64,000 nt of DNA from Chryseobacterium indicum (GTDB lineage: Bacteria; Bacteroidota; Bacteroidia; Flavobacteriales; Weeksellaceae): positions 62,001-126,000 of the forward strand of contig NZ_JACSGT010000001.1 of assembly GCF_021504595.1 (NCBI RefSeq), given 5' to 3'. Shown here piece by piece: positions 24,882-33,231 of the stretch. The translations under genes and the position numbers were made by a program. The stretch's first letter is position 1, and the number at the start of each line of letters is the position of its first letter. The notes beneath the pieces were generated by a model, which did no database searches, was not told the origin of the DNA, and saw only the letters and a program-made list of their open reading frames with translations.

Positions 24882-26198
24882 TTATTTTTTAGACTTTTCA
24901 TCTTTTGCAGATTTTTCGGTTTTTACTTCATAATAATCGGGCGGGAATCCGTTGATGTTTCGCCACAGTTCGTACCAGATCGGAACATCATTAAGAATCG
25001 CAATTCCCTGAACTCCGGTTCCCATTTTGATTTTCGGAGGCCATTGTTTTTCATTTTTATCCTGAATCACCAAAGCTTTGAACATTCCGTTTGCGCTGAT
25101 GTTGTTTTCTACTGCAATTACTTTTCCTGCAAAAGTTCCGTAGCTGGAATTCGGCCATCCTGAAAAGACAATCGCCGGAAAACCATCAAAAATACACATC
25201 ACACGCTGTCCTTCTTTTACCAGAGGCAAATCGACAGGTTTAATGTAAATTTCAACCGCATAATCTACTTTTTCCGGAACAATAATTCCGATGCTTTCAC
25301 CATCTTTCAGAATTTCTCCGATTCCGGCTTTATTGATCTGCACAACCTGTCCGTCCTGAGAAGCGATCACGAAATACAAACCCTGTCTTGCACGGTAATT
25401 CGCGACCTGATTTTCAAGTTTCGCAATATCGCCGTCGCTTCCTTCGATTTGTCCCATACTCTGGAAACGTTCTCCTTCCGTTTTGCTCAGTTTCTCATTA
25501 TAATCCTGAATGGTAGCATTCTGTTCGATGCTTACATTCACGATTTCCTGTCGGGTTTGCGCCAGTTTATTTTCAGTTGCCGTTTTTTTGGCTAACGCAT
25601 TCTGATATGAAACACTTCTCTGCTGAAATTGGGTAAGCGAAACCAAACCTTCATCATACATTTTCTTCTGTCTTTCATATTGGTCGGAACTCATTCTCAG
25701 CTCGTTTTTTACTGCTTCCAGTTCGGCTTCTTCTCCGGCTAATTTATTATTGAGCTGACTGATCTTCACTTTAAGCTGACTCAATTTTAAATCTCTGGCA
25801 GAATTTAAAGCCTGCAACTGACTATTGGTGGTTCCAACTTTGGCTTCGTAATAGTCTCTTACTCCTTTTTTGGCTTCTACCTGCATTTCGGTTCTTTTCA
25901 CCAAAAGCGGATCAAGGTAATCTTCTTTTACTTCGGAAAGCTGAAGCAAAGTATCGCCTTTTTTTACATAATCACCGTTTTTCACATACCATTTGATGAT
26001 TCTTCCGGGAATCGGCGAGTTTAGTTGTTGCGGACGCTGTTCCTGATAAAGCGTACTCACATTTCCCATTACCTTGATATTCTGTGTCCATGGCAGAAAC
26101 AGAGTGATAATTCCGCCAATCAGGATGAAAAGAAACCATCTTTTAACCCTTGATTTTCTGTGGATGTGGTATATTTTATTGACTGACTTCAGTTCCAT
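24882..26198 (-). CDS. HlyD-family membrane fusion protein
   Basis: A 438-residue adaptor protein. One membrane segment lies near the N-terminus (RWFLFILIGGIITLFLPW). A biotinyl-lipoyl half-domain follows (PIPGRIIKWYVKNGDYVKKG), then a long coiled coil (about 105-260), the second lipoyl half (SQDGQVVQINKAGIGEILKDG) and a beta-barrel region. This is the type I secretion/efflux adaptor that links an inner-membrane ABC exporter to a TolC-like channel. It begins 5 bases after the ABC gene, so the two are translationally linked. The substrate is unknown. Confidence 0.9.
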   Translation of the reverse strand: MELKSVNKIYHIHRKSRVKRWFLFILIGGIITLFLPWTQNIKVMGNVSTLYQEQRPQQLNSPIPGRIIKWYVKNGDYVKKGDTLLQLSEVKEDYLDPLLVKRTEMQVEAKKGVRDYYEAKVGTTNSQLQALNSARDLKLSQLKVKISQLNNKLAGEEAELEAVKNELRMSSDQYERQKKMYDEGLVSLTQFQQRSVSYQNALAKKTATENKLAQTRQEIVNVSIEQNATIQDYNEKLSKTEGERFQSMGQIEGSDGDIAKLENQVANYRARQGLYFVIASQDGQVVQINKAGIGEILKDGESIGIIVPEKVDYAVEIYIKPVDLPLVKEGQRVMCIFDGFPAIVFSGWPNSSYGTFAGKVIAVENNISANGMFKALVIQDKNEKQWPPKIKMGTGVQGIAILNDVPIWYELWRNINGFPPDYYEVKTEKSAKDEKSKK

Positions 26199-26203
26199 CT
26201 TTT

Positions 26204-27877
26204 TTAGTTTTTGTTAAATAATTTTTTCACATTTCCGTTTTCTACCTGAAGATGCTGATCGGCTTCCAGAATAAGATTTTTATCTTCTGAAACAATGATA
26301 ATGGTGGCTTTTTCTTTTAGTTTTAAAAGATATTCCGTCATTTTAGTTTTAAATGTATCATTCATTCCGTCTAAAGGATCTTCAAGGATCAATAATCTTC
26401 TTTCGCCTGCCAAAGCTCTCAGGAGAAGAATTTTCTTTTTAGAGCTGAACGAAATTTCAGTATCGGTTTCGCTGACGTTGGTGAAGAATCCGTTGCTGAA
26501 CTGGCTGGAGAAATCTTCGATGCCTATTTCTTCTGCAATTTCCAGAATCTGTTCTGCGGAGGTTTCATTTTGTCCGAGAGTGATGTTTTCGTAAACCGTT
26601 CCTTTAATGATCGTCATGTCTTCCAGATACATCCCGATCTGGCTTCTAAGCGATATTTTATCGATATTTTTCAAAGGGATTTTATCAAATAAAATACTTC
26701 CGGAAGTGGGATCATAAAATCCGGTCATCATATTCAGCAGTAAAGATTTTCCTGCGCCGAGCTGTCCTGAAATGATGGTTAAACTATTTTCCGGAATTTT
26801 AAAATTGATGTTTTCCAGAATCCTGTGATGATCGTTGAAAGCAAAATTTACGTCTTTAAATTCAACTTCAAAGCCGTCATTGTTCTGATCGAAAGTAATT
26901 TCCCCGAATTTTTCTTCCTGAAGCGTGGTTACTTTATTCAGTTTTGCCAAAGCTGCAATAACGTCGTAATAACTTTCAAGACTTATGATAAGCTTTTCCA
27001 CAGCCGCCATAATGCTCAGAACAACAATTTCCGTGGCGATAAACGCTCCGATGTTAAGTTGCTGATTCACCAAAAGGTAAGTCCCGATCACAAGCATCAC
27101 CAAAGTAATCACCACTTTAAAAGCGATAATGGTTTTGTACTGGAAAACCAGAACACGGAAGTGCGAAGTTCGGTCGTCGAGATATTTTACCACTCTTTCA
27201 TCGGTTCCTGAAAGATGTGCTTCTGTTTTGGAATTCAGCTTAAATGTTTTGATAGATGCGGCAATATCTTCAATCCAAGAAGCTACTTCATACTTTTTAT
27301 CGCTTTCTTCGATGCTGGATTTAATTCCGCTTTCCATGGTAAATCTGAAAATAATGACTACACAAATCACCACCAAAGCTCCGAACACCAAAAACCACGG
27401 ATGGTAAAAGGAAAGAAGAAGGATTCCGAATAAAATCTGGATGAGCGCGGTCGGAATTTCAAGTAAAATTTTAGAAATTCCTTTCTGGAGATTCTGGGTG
27501 TCGAAAAAACGATTAACCAGTTCGGGAAGATAATATTTTCGTGTCGCTGAAAGATTCACTTTCGGAAGTTTTTCGGCAAAAGCAAGGGAAAATTCAACAA
27601 AAATTTTCTGCTGAATCTTTTCTATGATCTGCATTACTTTCAGTCTGAAATAGCCGACAAGCCAGGTTCCAAGAACTACAAAAGCGATCAGAATATAAAT
27701 AGAAGTTGCCATTGTGGCTCCCATTACAAAGCTGACGATAGACTGTATTCCCAGCGGAACGCTCAACTGGACAAGACCATTCAGAATGGCATAAAAATAA
27801 ATATTGGTGACATCTTTCTTTTCCTTCGTGACGTACTTGAAAAGATTGTAACCGTGCTGTTTAGGAGAAGTTTCCAT
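26204..27877 (-). CDS. ABC exporter (membrane plus ATPase domain) with a degenerate ATPase
   Basis: A 557-residue type I-secretion-like exporter with six membrane segments in residues about 25-300 and an ATP-binding domain from about 335. It lacks the C39 peptidase domain of bacteriocin exporters. Walker A is intact (GQLGAGKS, 371-378) and Walker B is recognisable (LLILED, 495-500). The signature normally LSGGQ reads FSSKK (477-481), the Q-loop position reads MYLED, and the H-loop histidine is missing (IIIVSED). It may hydrolyse ATP poorly, or work with a partner. The gene has 10 bases to the TetR gene and 5 to the HlyD gene. Confidence 0.87.
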   Translation of the reverse strand: METSPKQHGYNLFKYVTKEKKDVTNIYFYAILNGLVQLSVPLGIQSIVSFVMGATMATSIYILIAFVVLGTWLVGYFRLKVMQIIEKIQQKIFVEFSLAFAEKLPKVNLSATRKYYLPELVNRFFDTQNLQKGISKILLEIPTALIQILFGILLLSFYHPWFLVFGALVVICVVIIFRFTMESGIKSSIEESDKKYEVASWIEDIAASIKTFKLNSKTEAHLSGTDERVVKYLDDRTSHFRVLVFQYKTIIAFKVVITLVMLVIGTYLLVNQQLNIGAFIATEIVVLSIMAAVEKLIISLESYYDVIAALAKLNKVTTLQEEKFGEITFDQNNDGFEVEFKDVNFAFNDHHRILENINFKIPENSLTIISGQLGAGKSLLLNMMTGFYDPTSGSILFDKIPLKNIDKISLRSQIGMYLEDMTIIKGTVYENITLGQNETSAEQILEIAEEIGIEDFSSQFSNGFFTNVSETDTEISFSSKKKILLLRALAGERRLLILEDPLDGMNDTFKTKMTEYLLKLKEKATIIIVSEDKNLILEADQHLQVENGNVKKLFNKN

Positions 27878-27887
27878 TTGAGTCTTA

Positions 27888-28565
27888 TTATTTTATAAGG
27901 TTGAAGGTGATAAAACGCAGATAATCCAAAACATATTTTTTATGATCTATTCTGTCGATATGATTATCGGTAAGTTTCGGAAGGTGTTCGCTGAAAAACT
28001 GCTGATCGTGAGCGGTTTCCAGTAAAGTGCTTGCAAATGATTTCGGAAAAGGGAAATCCGGTTTTGCTTCTGCAATGATGTCTCCGATAAATGCGCAAAG
28101 ACTTTTTAACGGACTGAAAACCATTTCTTTATTGATTTCGTCGACTTCTTTTACCAGATAAGACTTGCTGCTTTCTGCAATAACGATATTGTGAAGTTTT
28201 GTAAGATCATAATCCTGAATTTTATCGTCTGTTTCATCATTATGTGTGATGATTTCGAGGATTTTTTCCATTTTTTGCTGAGGTTCTTTAATTTCCTGAA
28301 GCCTCAGTTTGGAAATGAATTCGATGTAAGACCAATACCAGTTGAGAATATAAGTGAGAAGTTTATGCTTTGAAGAAAAATATCGGTAAACCGTTGCCTC
28401 TGTAGAGTTGATCTTTTGGGCTAATTTTTTAAAAGTAAAACTTTCAAAACCGGTCTCGTAGATCAGTTCTATTGAATTTTTGACAATGGCACGTCCTATC
28501 TCGCTGTTTTCGGGATCTTTAAGACAAAGGTGTTCGTTGACTTTAAATTTTACCTGAAATTCCAT
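27888..28565 (-). CDS. TetR/AcrR-family transcriptional regulator
   Basis: A 225-residue regulator. Residues about 22-70 form the TetR helix-turn-helix (GFESFTFKKLAQKINSTEAT, then VYRYFSSKHKLL). The rest is a helical ligand-binding domain without recognisable signature. It is the first gene of the TetR-ABC-HlyD transcript and likely represses it. A perfect 9-1-9 dyad at 28631-28649, upstream of its start, is a candidate operator and could also control the divergent esterase gene. The inducing ligand is unknown. Confidence 0.9.
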   Translation of the reverse strand: MEFQVKFKVNEHLCLKDPENSEIGRAIVKNSIELIYETGFESFTFKKLAQKINSTEATVYRYFSSKHKLLTYILNWYWSYIEFISKLRLQEIKEPQQKMEKILEIITHNDETDDKIQDYDLTKLHNIVIAESSKSYLVKEVDEINKEMVFSPLKSLCAFIGDIIAEAKPDFPFPKSFASTLLETAHDQQFFSEHLPKLTDNHIDRIDHKKYVLDYLRFITFNLIK

Positions 28566-28630
28566 GATGAATTAAATAACTATATTTTTTGATAGCAAAA
28601 TATATACCGAAAAATGTTTTAATATTATTT

Positions 28631-28649
28631 ATAATAGTAATACTATTAT
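28631..28649. promoter_or_regulatory. Perfect 19-bp dyad, candidate TetR operator
   Basis: ATAATAGTA (28631-28639), one base, then TACTATTAT (28641-28649). It sits in the 167-base region between the divergent TetR and esterase genes, the usual place for such an operator. Binding by this TetR protein is inferred from position. Confidence 0.5.
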
Positions 28650-28708
28650 TCTGAATTTTCTATGAACAATGTTCCAATATAAAAAGACTGTTTTTTTAAG
28701 CTAAAAAT

Positions 28709-28716
28709 TATCTTTG
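28709..28716 (+). promoter_or_regulatory. -7 box (TATCTTTG) of the esterase gene
   Basis: An exact TAnnTTTG match ends 16 bases before the ATG at 28733. CTG at 28688-28690 (18-base spacing) is a two-of-three match to the -33 TTG. Confidence 0.55.
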
Positions 28717-28732
28717 TAATAAATAATATAAG

Positions 28733-29656
28733 ATGTACAGATTTTTGCTAATTGTTGTGGTTGCTCTATTTTCCGTAGTTCAGGCGCAGATTCCGAAAGT
28801 GAGCAGCGGAAAGATTGAAAGAATATCAGATTTTAAATCTCAGTTTGTAACACCGAGAAACATTGATGTATGGCTTCCTGAAAATTATTCAGCATCTAAG
28901 AAATATGCAGTTCTGTATATGCAGGACGGACAAATGCTTTACGATCATGATCTTACGTGGAACAAACAATCCTGGAACGTGGATGAAACTGTTGCGGAAC
29001 TTATTAAATCCAAAAAAATACAGAACACCATTGTTGTAGGAGTGTGGAATGATTCCAAGATGAGGCATTTTGATTATTTTCCGCAAAAACCTTTTGAAAG
29101 TTTATCCACAGTGGAAAAAGATACCGTTAATCATCAATTGAAAAAAGCAGGAAGAGCCAATGAAAAGTTTTCTCCCAATTCAGACAATTATTTGAAGTTT
29201 TTGGTGAAGGAACTGAAACCTCTGATTGATAAAAAATATTCAACTTTTAAAGACAGATCTCATACTTTTATTGCCGGAAGCAGCATGGGCGGATTGATTT
29301 CGATGTATGCGATCTGCGAATATCCTCAGATTTTTGGCGGAGCAGCCTGTCTTTCTACACACTGGACGGGAACTTTTACCAATGAAAATAATCCTTTTCC
29401 TGAGGCTGCTTTACGCTATTTAGACAAAAAAATACCCGATCCCAAAAACCACAAAATCTATTTCGACTGCGGAGATCAGACTTTGGATGCGCTGTATCCT
29501 GAAATTCAGAAAAAAGCGGATGCAATTATCAGAAAGCACGGTTATTTTGAAAAGAACTGGAAAACGTTATACTTTCCCGGTGAAAATCACAGCGAGGAAG
29601 CATGGGCAAAAAGACTTTCGAAGCCTTTGGAGTTTCTTCTTGGAAGAGAATTTTAG
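28733..29656 (+). CDS. Exported alpha/beta-hydrolase of the putative esterase (Fes/EstD) type
   Basis: A 307-residue protein with a signal peptide (MYRFLLIVVVALFSVVQAQ) and an esterase-family alpha/beta-hydrolase fold (PF00756-like). YMQDGQMLYD is the family's early motif, GSSMGG places the nucleophile at S184, and PGENHSEEAW gives the histidine near the C-terminus. Relatives include enterobactin/feruloyl esterases and predicted surface hydrolases, but the substrate is unknown. It is divergent from the TetR gene, so shared regulation is possible. No T9SS tail is present. Confidence 0.85.
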   Translation: MYRFLLIVVVALFSVVQAQIPKVSSGKIERISDFKSQFVTPRNIDVWLPENYSASKKYAVLYMQDGQMLYDHDLTWNKQSWNVDETVAELIKSKKIQNTIVVGVWNDSKMRHFDYFPQKPFESLSTVEKDTVNHQLKKAGRANEKFSPNSDNYLKFLVKELKPLIDKKYSTFKDRSHTFIAGSSMGGLISMYAICEYPQIFGGAACLSTHWTGTFTNENNPFPEAALRYLDKKIPDPKNHKIYFDCGDQTLDALYPEIQKKADAIIRKHGYFEKNWKTLYFPGENHSEEAWAKRLSKPLEFLLGREF

Positions 29657-29747
29657 ATAAGCAGTTTTTTTCAATAATCAGTATTTCTGGATTTTGATTG
29701 TTCATAAAATCAATGCATCTTTGAGATTTAAATGTAATTAATAACAC

Positions 29748-30698
29748 ATGAGTTACAGAACATACAATATTATTATCAAAATTAACGAGGAATCTGAGAA
29801 AGAAGATCTGAAAAATAGGTTGACCGAAAATTTTAAGTTTTACAATATCAGAGAATTTTTTACACCTTTTAGAGGGATTGTCTGTCAGGCGAATAACAAA
29901 TTTAAGGAATATTCTTTTGAACAGTTTCCGGATCAGTTTTTCAGGAATCAGGACGAGGTTGAAGACTATTATTCTGAATCTGAAAATCATGCGCTTGAAT
30001 TTTCTAAGAAGAACGGAGATCTGGAAGTGGTGTATGTTGAAGTAGATTGTTTCGGAGGAAGATGTGCTTCAAATGGTTTTGTGATACAGAATGGTGTGAA
30101 AACCCAAAATGAAGATGTTTTTCATTCCGCACACATGAAACTGCTTCATGCGATTGATCCTCAATATGATTCTTGGCACTTTTATCCTTTCACCAGAACT
30201 TTTTTTACTGATAAAGGCGGCATCAATGGTGAAATCCTCAATTTTACTTTTCTGGCGGTTCTGATGGCCTTTAATATGGAAGTAGAACACAATCCTGACT
30301 TTGAATTTAACGCGGCAGAAAATGAAATGCAGATTCTTCTTAAAGATAAGTTTGAACTTTACCTGATGAATCTGGGAAGAGAAAGAATTAAAGTATTGGG
30401 AAGATTATTTGATAACAGTGCAGAAACAATTAATAGTGTAAAAGATCTTTTAAATGAAGCATTGCAGGGATTGGAGTATTATATAGAAATAGATAATTTT
30501 GAAAACGGAGAGAAAGATTCGGTTTCCAGTATTTCCAGAGAAAAGTTTCAAAGTGTTGCCAGAGTGAGTTACAGATCGCAGATTTTTAATGAAATAAAAA
30601 TTGATTTTTCGCCTGATGTAAAAAAAATGCCTAAGAATACAGCAACAAAGAAGGAGGGTTTTTTCGGTAAAATTTTTAAAAATATTTTTGGAAAATAA
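29748..30698 (+). CDS. Uncharacterised cytosolic protein
   Basis: A 316-residue protein that I do not recognise. It has no signal peptide. The N-terminal segment (TYNIIIKINEESEKEDLKNR) is a strand-helix start. The centre holds VVYVEVDCFGGRCASNGFV, with two cysteines four residues apart. The C-terminal third is helical (ETINSVKDLLNEALQGLEYY). It ends in a basic, Phe-rich tail (KKEGFFGKIFKNIFGK), which looks like an amphipathic helix and might contact a membrane. It is followed by the sucC promoter. No function is proposed. Confidence 0.6.
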   Translation: MSYRTYNIIIKINEESEKEDLKNRLTENFKFYNIREFFTPFRGIVCQANNKFKEYSFEQFPDQFFRNQDEVEDYYSESENHALEFSKKNGDLEVVYVEVDCFGGRCASNGFVIQNGVKTQNEDVFHSAHMKLLHAIDPQYDSWHFYPFTRTFFTDKGGINGEILNFTFLAVLMAFNMEVEHNPDFEFNAAENEMQILLKDKFELYLMNLGRERIKVLGRLFDNSAETINSVKDLLNEALQGLEYYIEIDNFENGEKDSVSSISREKFQSVARVSYRSQIFNEIKIDFSPDVKKMPKNTATKKEGFFGKIFKNIFGK

Positions 30699-30823
30699 TT
30701 ACAGTTACCTTTGGTTACAACATTTTATGAAGGGCAAATTTACAATATAATTTTGGGGTAATTTACATTTTATTAAACTGATAAAAAGCATCCTTACAGA
30801 CATTGCTTTCTTTAAAATAAAAG

Positions 30824-30853
30824 TTGATAATTCATCTGTTTTTATTAAATTTG
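30824..30853 (+). promoter_or_regulatory. Consensus promoter of sucC
   Basis: TTG (30824-30826), 19 bases, TAAATTTG (30846-30853). It is one of the best consensus matches in the window. The untranslated leader is about 35 bases. Confidence 0.8.
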
Positions 30854-30891
30854 TCAACCTTTAACTATTAAAATAAAATAATAAAAATAAT

Positions 30892-32082
30892 ATGAATCTT
30901 CACGAGTATCAATCAAAAGAGATTTTATCAAAGTATGGAGTAGCTATCCAACGTGGTTTCGTTGCAAACAACGTAGATGAAGCTGTAGCTGCTGCTGAAA
31001 AACTAACTGCTGAAACAGGCGCACAGGGATGGGTTGTAAAAGCTCAGATCCACGCAGGTGGCCGTGGTAAAGGGGGTGGTGTAAAGTTCTCTCCAAACAT
31101 GGATAAACTTAAAGAAAACGCTCAGAACATCATCGGAATGCAGTTGGTAACTCCACAAACTTCTGCTGAAGGTAAAAAAGTAAATTCTGTTTTGGTTGCA
31201 GAGGATGTATATTATCCGGGAGAAACGGAAACTAAAGAATTTTATGTTTCTATTCTTTTAGACAGAGCTGAAGGTAAAAATACAATCGTATATTCTACTG
31301 AAGGGGGTATGGATATTGAGCACGTTGCTGAAGTAACGCCTCATTTGATTCACAAAGAAATCATTGATCCTGCTTTAGGTCTTCAGGGATTTCAGGCTAG
31401 AAAAATTGCTTTCAACTTAGGTCTTGAAGGGAATGCTTTCAAAGAATTCGTAAAATTCATCGGTTCTCTATACAATGCGTATACAGGAATTGATGCATCT
31501 CTTTTCGAAATCAACCCTGTGTTGAAAACTTCTGATAACAAAATTATTGCAGTAGATGCTAAAGTAACTTTGGACGATAACTCATTGTTCCGTCACAAAG
31601 ATTTAGCTGAGCTTAGAGATACAAGAGAAGAAGATCCGATGGATGTGGAAGCTGGTGAAGCGGGTCTTAACTTCGTAAAACTAGACGGTAACGTTGCCTG
31701 TATGGTAAACGGAGCAGGTCTTGCAATGGCAACAATGGATATCATCAAATTATCCGGTGGTAACCCTGCAAACTTCCTTGACGTAGGTGGAACTGCAGAT
31801 GCACAGAGAGTACAGACTGCTTTCGGAATCATCTTAAGAGATCCGAACGTAAAAGCAATCTTAATCAACATCTTCGGAGGTATCGTAAGATGCGACAGAG
31901 TTGCTCAGGGAGTTGTAGACGCTTACAAAGCAATGGGCAGCCTTCCGGTTCCATTGATCGTAAGATTACAGGGAACTAACGCGGTTGAAGCTAAAAAATT
32001 AATTGATGAGTCTGGTCTTCCGGTTCACTCGGCGATTACTTTGGAAGAAGCTGCAAACAAAGTAAAAGAAGTTTTAGCATAA
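30892..32082 (+). CDS. sucC: Succinate-CoA ligase (ADP-forming), beta subunit
   Basis: A 396-residue protein with the ATP-grasp domain ([17 protein letters not shown], then [15 protein letters not shown]) and the CoA-ligase half ([19 protein letters not shown], then NFLDVGG, and [15 protein letters not shown]). It is the beta subunit of the TCA-cycle enzyme that makes ATP from succinyl-CoA. The alpha subunit gene (sucD) is not next to it here, so the two genes are apparently unlinked. The gene has a strong promoter and terminator of its own, and its codons look more regular than those of its neighbours, as expected for a highly expressed gene. Confidence 0.96.
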   Translation: MNLHEYQSKEILSKYGVAIQRGFVANNVDEAVAAAEKLTAETGAQGWVVKAQIHAGGRGKGGGVKFSPNMDKLKENAQNIIGMQLVTPQTSAEGKKVNSVLVAEDVYYPGETETKEFYVSILLDRAEGKNTIVYSTEGGMDIEHVAEVTPHLIHKEIIDPALGLQGFQARKIAFNLGLEGNAFKEFVKFIGSLYNAYTGIDASLFEINPVLKTSDNKIIAVDAKVTLDDNSLFRHKDLAELRDTREEDPMDVEAGEAGLNFVKLDGNVACMVNGAGLAMATMDIIKLSGGNPANFLDVGGTADAQRVQTAFGIILRDPNVKAILINIFGGIVRCDRVAQGVVDAYKAMGSLPVPLIVRLQGTNAVEAKKLIDESGLPVHSAITLEEAANKVKEVLA

Positions 32083-32105
32083 GACTGAAATTTTTAAAAT
32101 ACATG

Positions 32106-32137
32106 AAAACCGTTTCATTTTTTTGGAACGGTTTTTT
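32106..32137 (+). terminator. Terminator of sucC
   Basis: A 9-bp stem (AAAACCGTT at 32106-32114 with AACGGTTTT at 32127-32135) with a T-rich loop and a following T run. Confidence 0.8.
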
Positions 32138-32193
32138 CTTTTTCATCAAATTAAAAATCTTTTGTAATTTGTCGCTGAAAAACTTAATATACC

Positions 32194-32688
32194 ATGAAAA
32201 ACATACACATTCCAAATCCGTGTTCAGAAAACTGGGAAATGATGTCTCCGCAGGAAAAAGGACGATTCTGTTCTGCCTGCAATAAATGTGTGATTGATTT
32301 TACACAGAAACAGCCCAATGAAATTCTACAAATCATTGATGAAAAGCAAGATGAAGAAATCTGCGGAAGATTTTATAATCATCAGTTGGACACAGGTAAT
32401 CAATCTGAAAAGATAAGAGCTCAATTCTTTAAACATATTCCTGCTCATTTTCAAAATAGCAGAATTGTATTAACCGTTCTTTCTGTTATTTTATTTTTAA
32501 CCGGATGCTCAAAACAAAAAGAAGAATCTTACGCAACGACAGGTCTTCTGAGGATGGAAGAAGATTCTATCCCTGAAAATAAAAATTATGTCATAGGCGA
32601 GGCTAAAATAAACGAAAGCGATTCCTGTGCAAAAATTTCGAAAAAGGATAGTTTAATAATGAAAGGTACATCTTCAAAAAATAAATAA
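32194..32688 (+). CDS. Bacteroidota Cys-motif protein of unknown function, membrane-anchored
   Basis: A 164-residue protein. The N-terminal domain carries IPNPCSENWEMMSPQEKGRF, then CSACNKCVIDFT: cysteines at 10, 26, 29 and 32, plus CGRFY at about 57. This looks like a metal- or redox-binding motif, and I recall the pattern PC-x2-W-x-M-P-GRFC-x2-C-K-V-DF from many Bacteroidota proteins without a known function. A hydrophobic segment (IVLTVLSVILFLTGCS, about 91-106) follows, then a Ser/Lys-rich tail. The segment may anchor it in the membrane with the Cys domain inside. It sits just after the sucC terminator. Confidence 0.65.
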   Translation: MKNIHIPNPCSENWEMMSPQEKGRFCSACNKCVIDFTQKQPNEILQIIDEKQDEEICGRFYNHQLDTGNQSEKIRAQFFKHIPAHFQNSRIVLTVLSVILFLTGCSKQKEESYATTGLLRMEEDSIPENKNYVIGEAKINESDSCAKISKKDSLIMKGTSSKNK

Positions 32689-32764
32689 CTCAAAATAAAG
32701 AAAGTGAAGTAATTAAATAAGTTATTCATTTTAAAATTGTTATCTTTACAGGAAAGGCTTAAAA

Positions 32765-33214
32765 ATGAGACTGTGTTTATCCTTTTTTCTCTTTTTATTT
32801 CTTACTTGTCAATCTCAAATTGTCAACCATTACTCCCTGTCTCACGGAAAAGAAATTCAGTTCGAAGATAAAAACCATTATCCTTTTTCTTTAATTCAGA
32901 AAGATTTTTTTGTGATTAATTCTCAGAAAAAGATGGATGAAATTTTTAAACTTATTCATCAGAAAAATACAGGAAACAGATTTTCGCCTATTCCTTCCAT
33001 CACCGAAGATGAAACGTATATTATTGTAAAACCTCAGTTAAAAAGCTCCAATGATATTTTAATTGAAGCCATTACTTTTGATAAAAATATCCTCCGCATA
33101 AAAGCGAAAGAATTCAGCAATCCGGATTTTAATGAACAAAGCAGAATTCCGCCAGATATCTTATTAAAGCTAAAAGAAAATTTGCTTATTAAAAAAGTCA
33201 CCATTCAATACTAA
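32765..33214 (+). CDS. Small exported protein of unknown function
   Basis: A 149-residue protein that I do not recognise. Residues 1-18 are a hydrophobic signal sequence (MRLCLSFFLFLFLTCQSQ). The lipobox is poor, so ordinary signal peptidase cleavage is as likely as lipidation. The remainder is mixed alpha/beta without cysteine or obvious motif. It lies 17 bases before the metalloprotease gene and may be co-transcribed, which could make it an accessory or inhibitor, but that is speculation. A TATCTTTA box near 32740 differs from consensus at the last base. Confidence 0.5.
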   Translation: MRLCLSFFLFLFLTCQSQIVNHYSLSHGKEIQFEDKNHYPFSLIQKDFFVINSQKKMDEIFKLIHQKNTGNRFSPIPSITEDETYIIVKPQLKSSNDILIEAITFDKNILRIKAKEFSNPDFNEQSRIPPDILLKLKENLLIKKVTIQY

Positions 33215-33231
33215 TATATAAAATTACTGTC

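Noticed and set aside
32103..32285. 60-codon frame between sucC and the Cys-motif gene
   Set aside because: It overlaps the sucC terminator and lies in another frame of the real gene at 32194.
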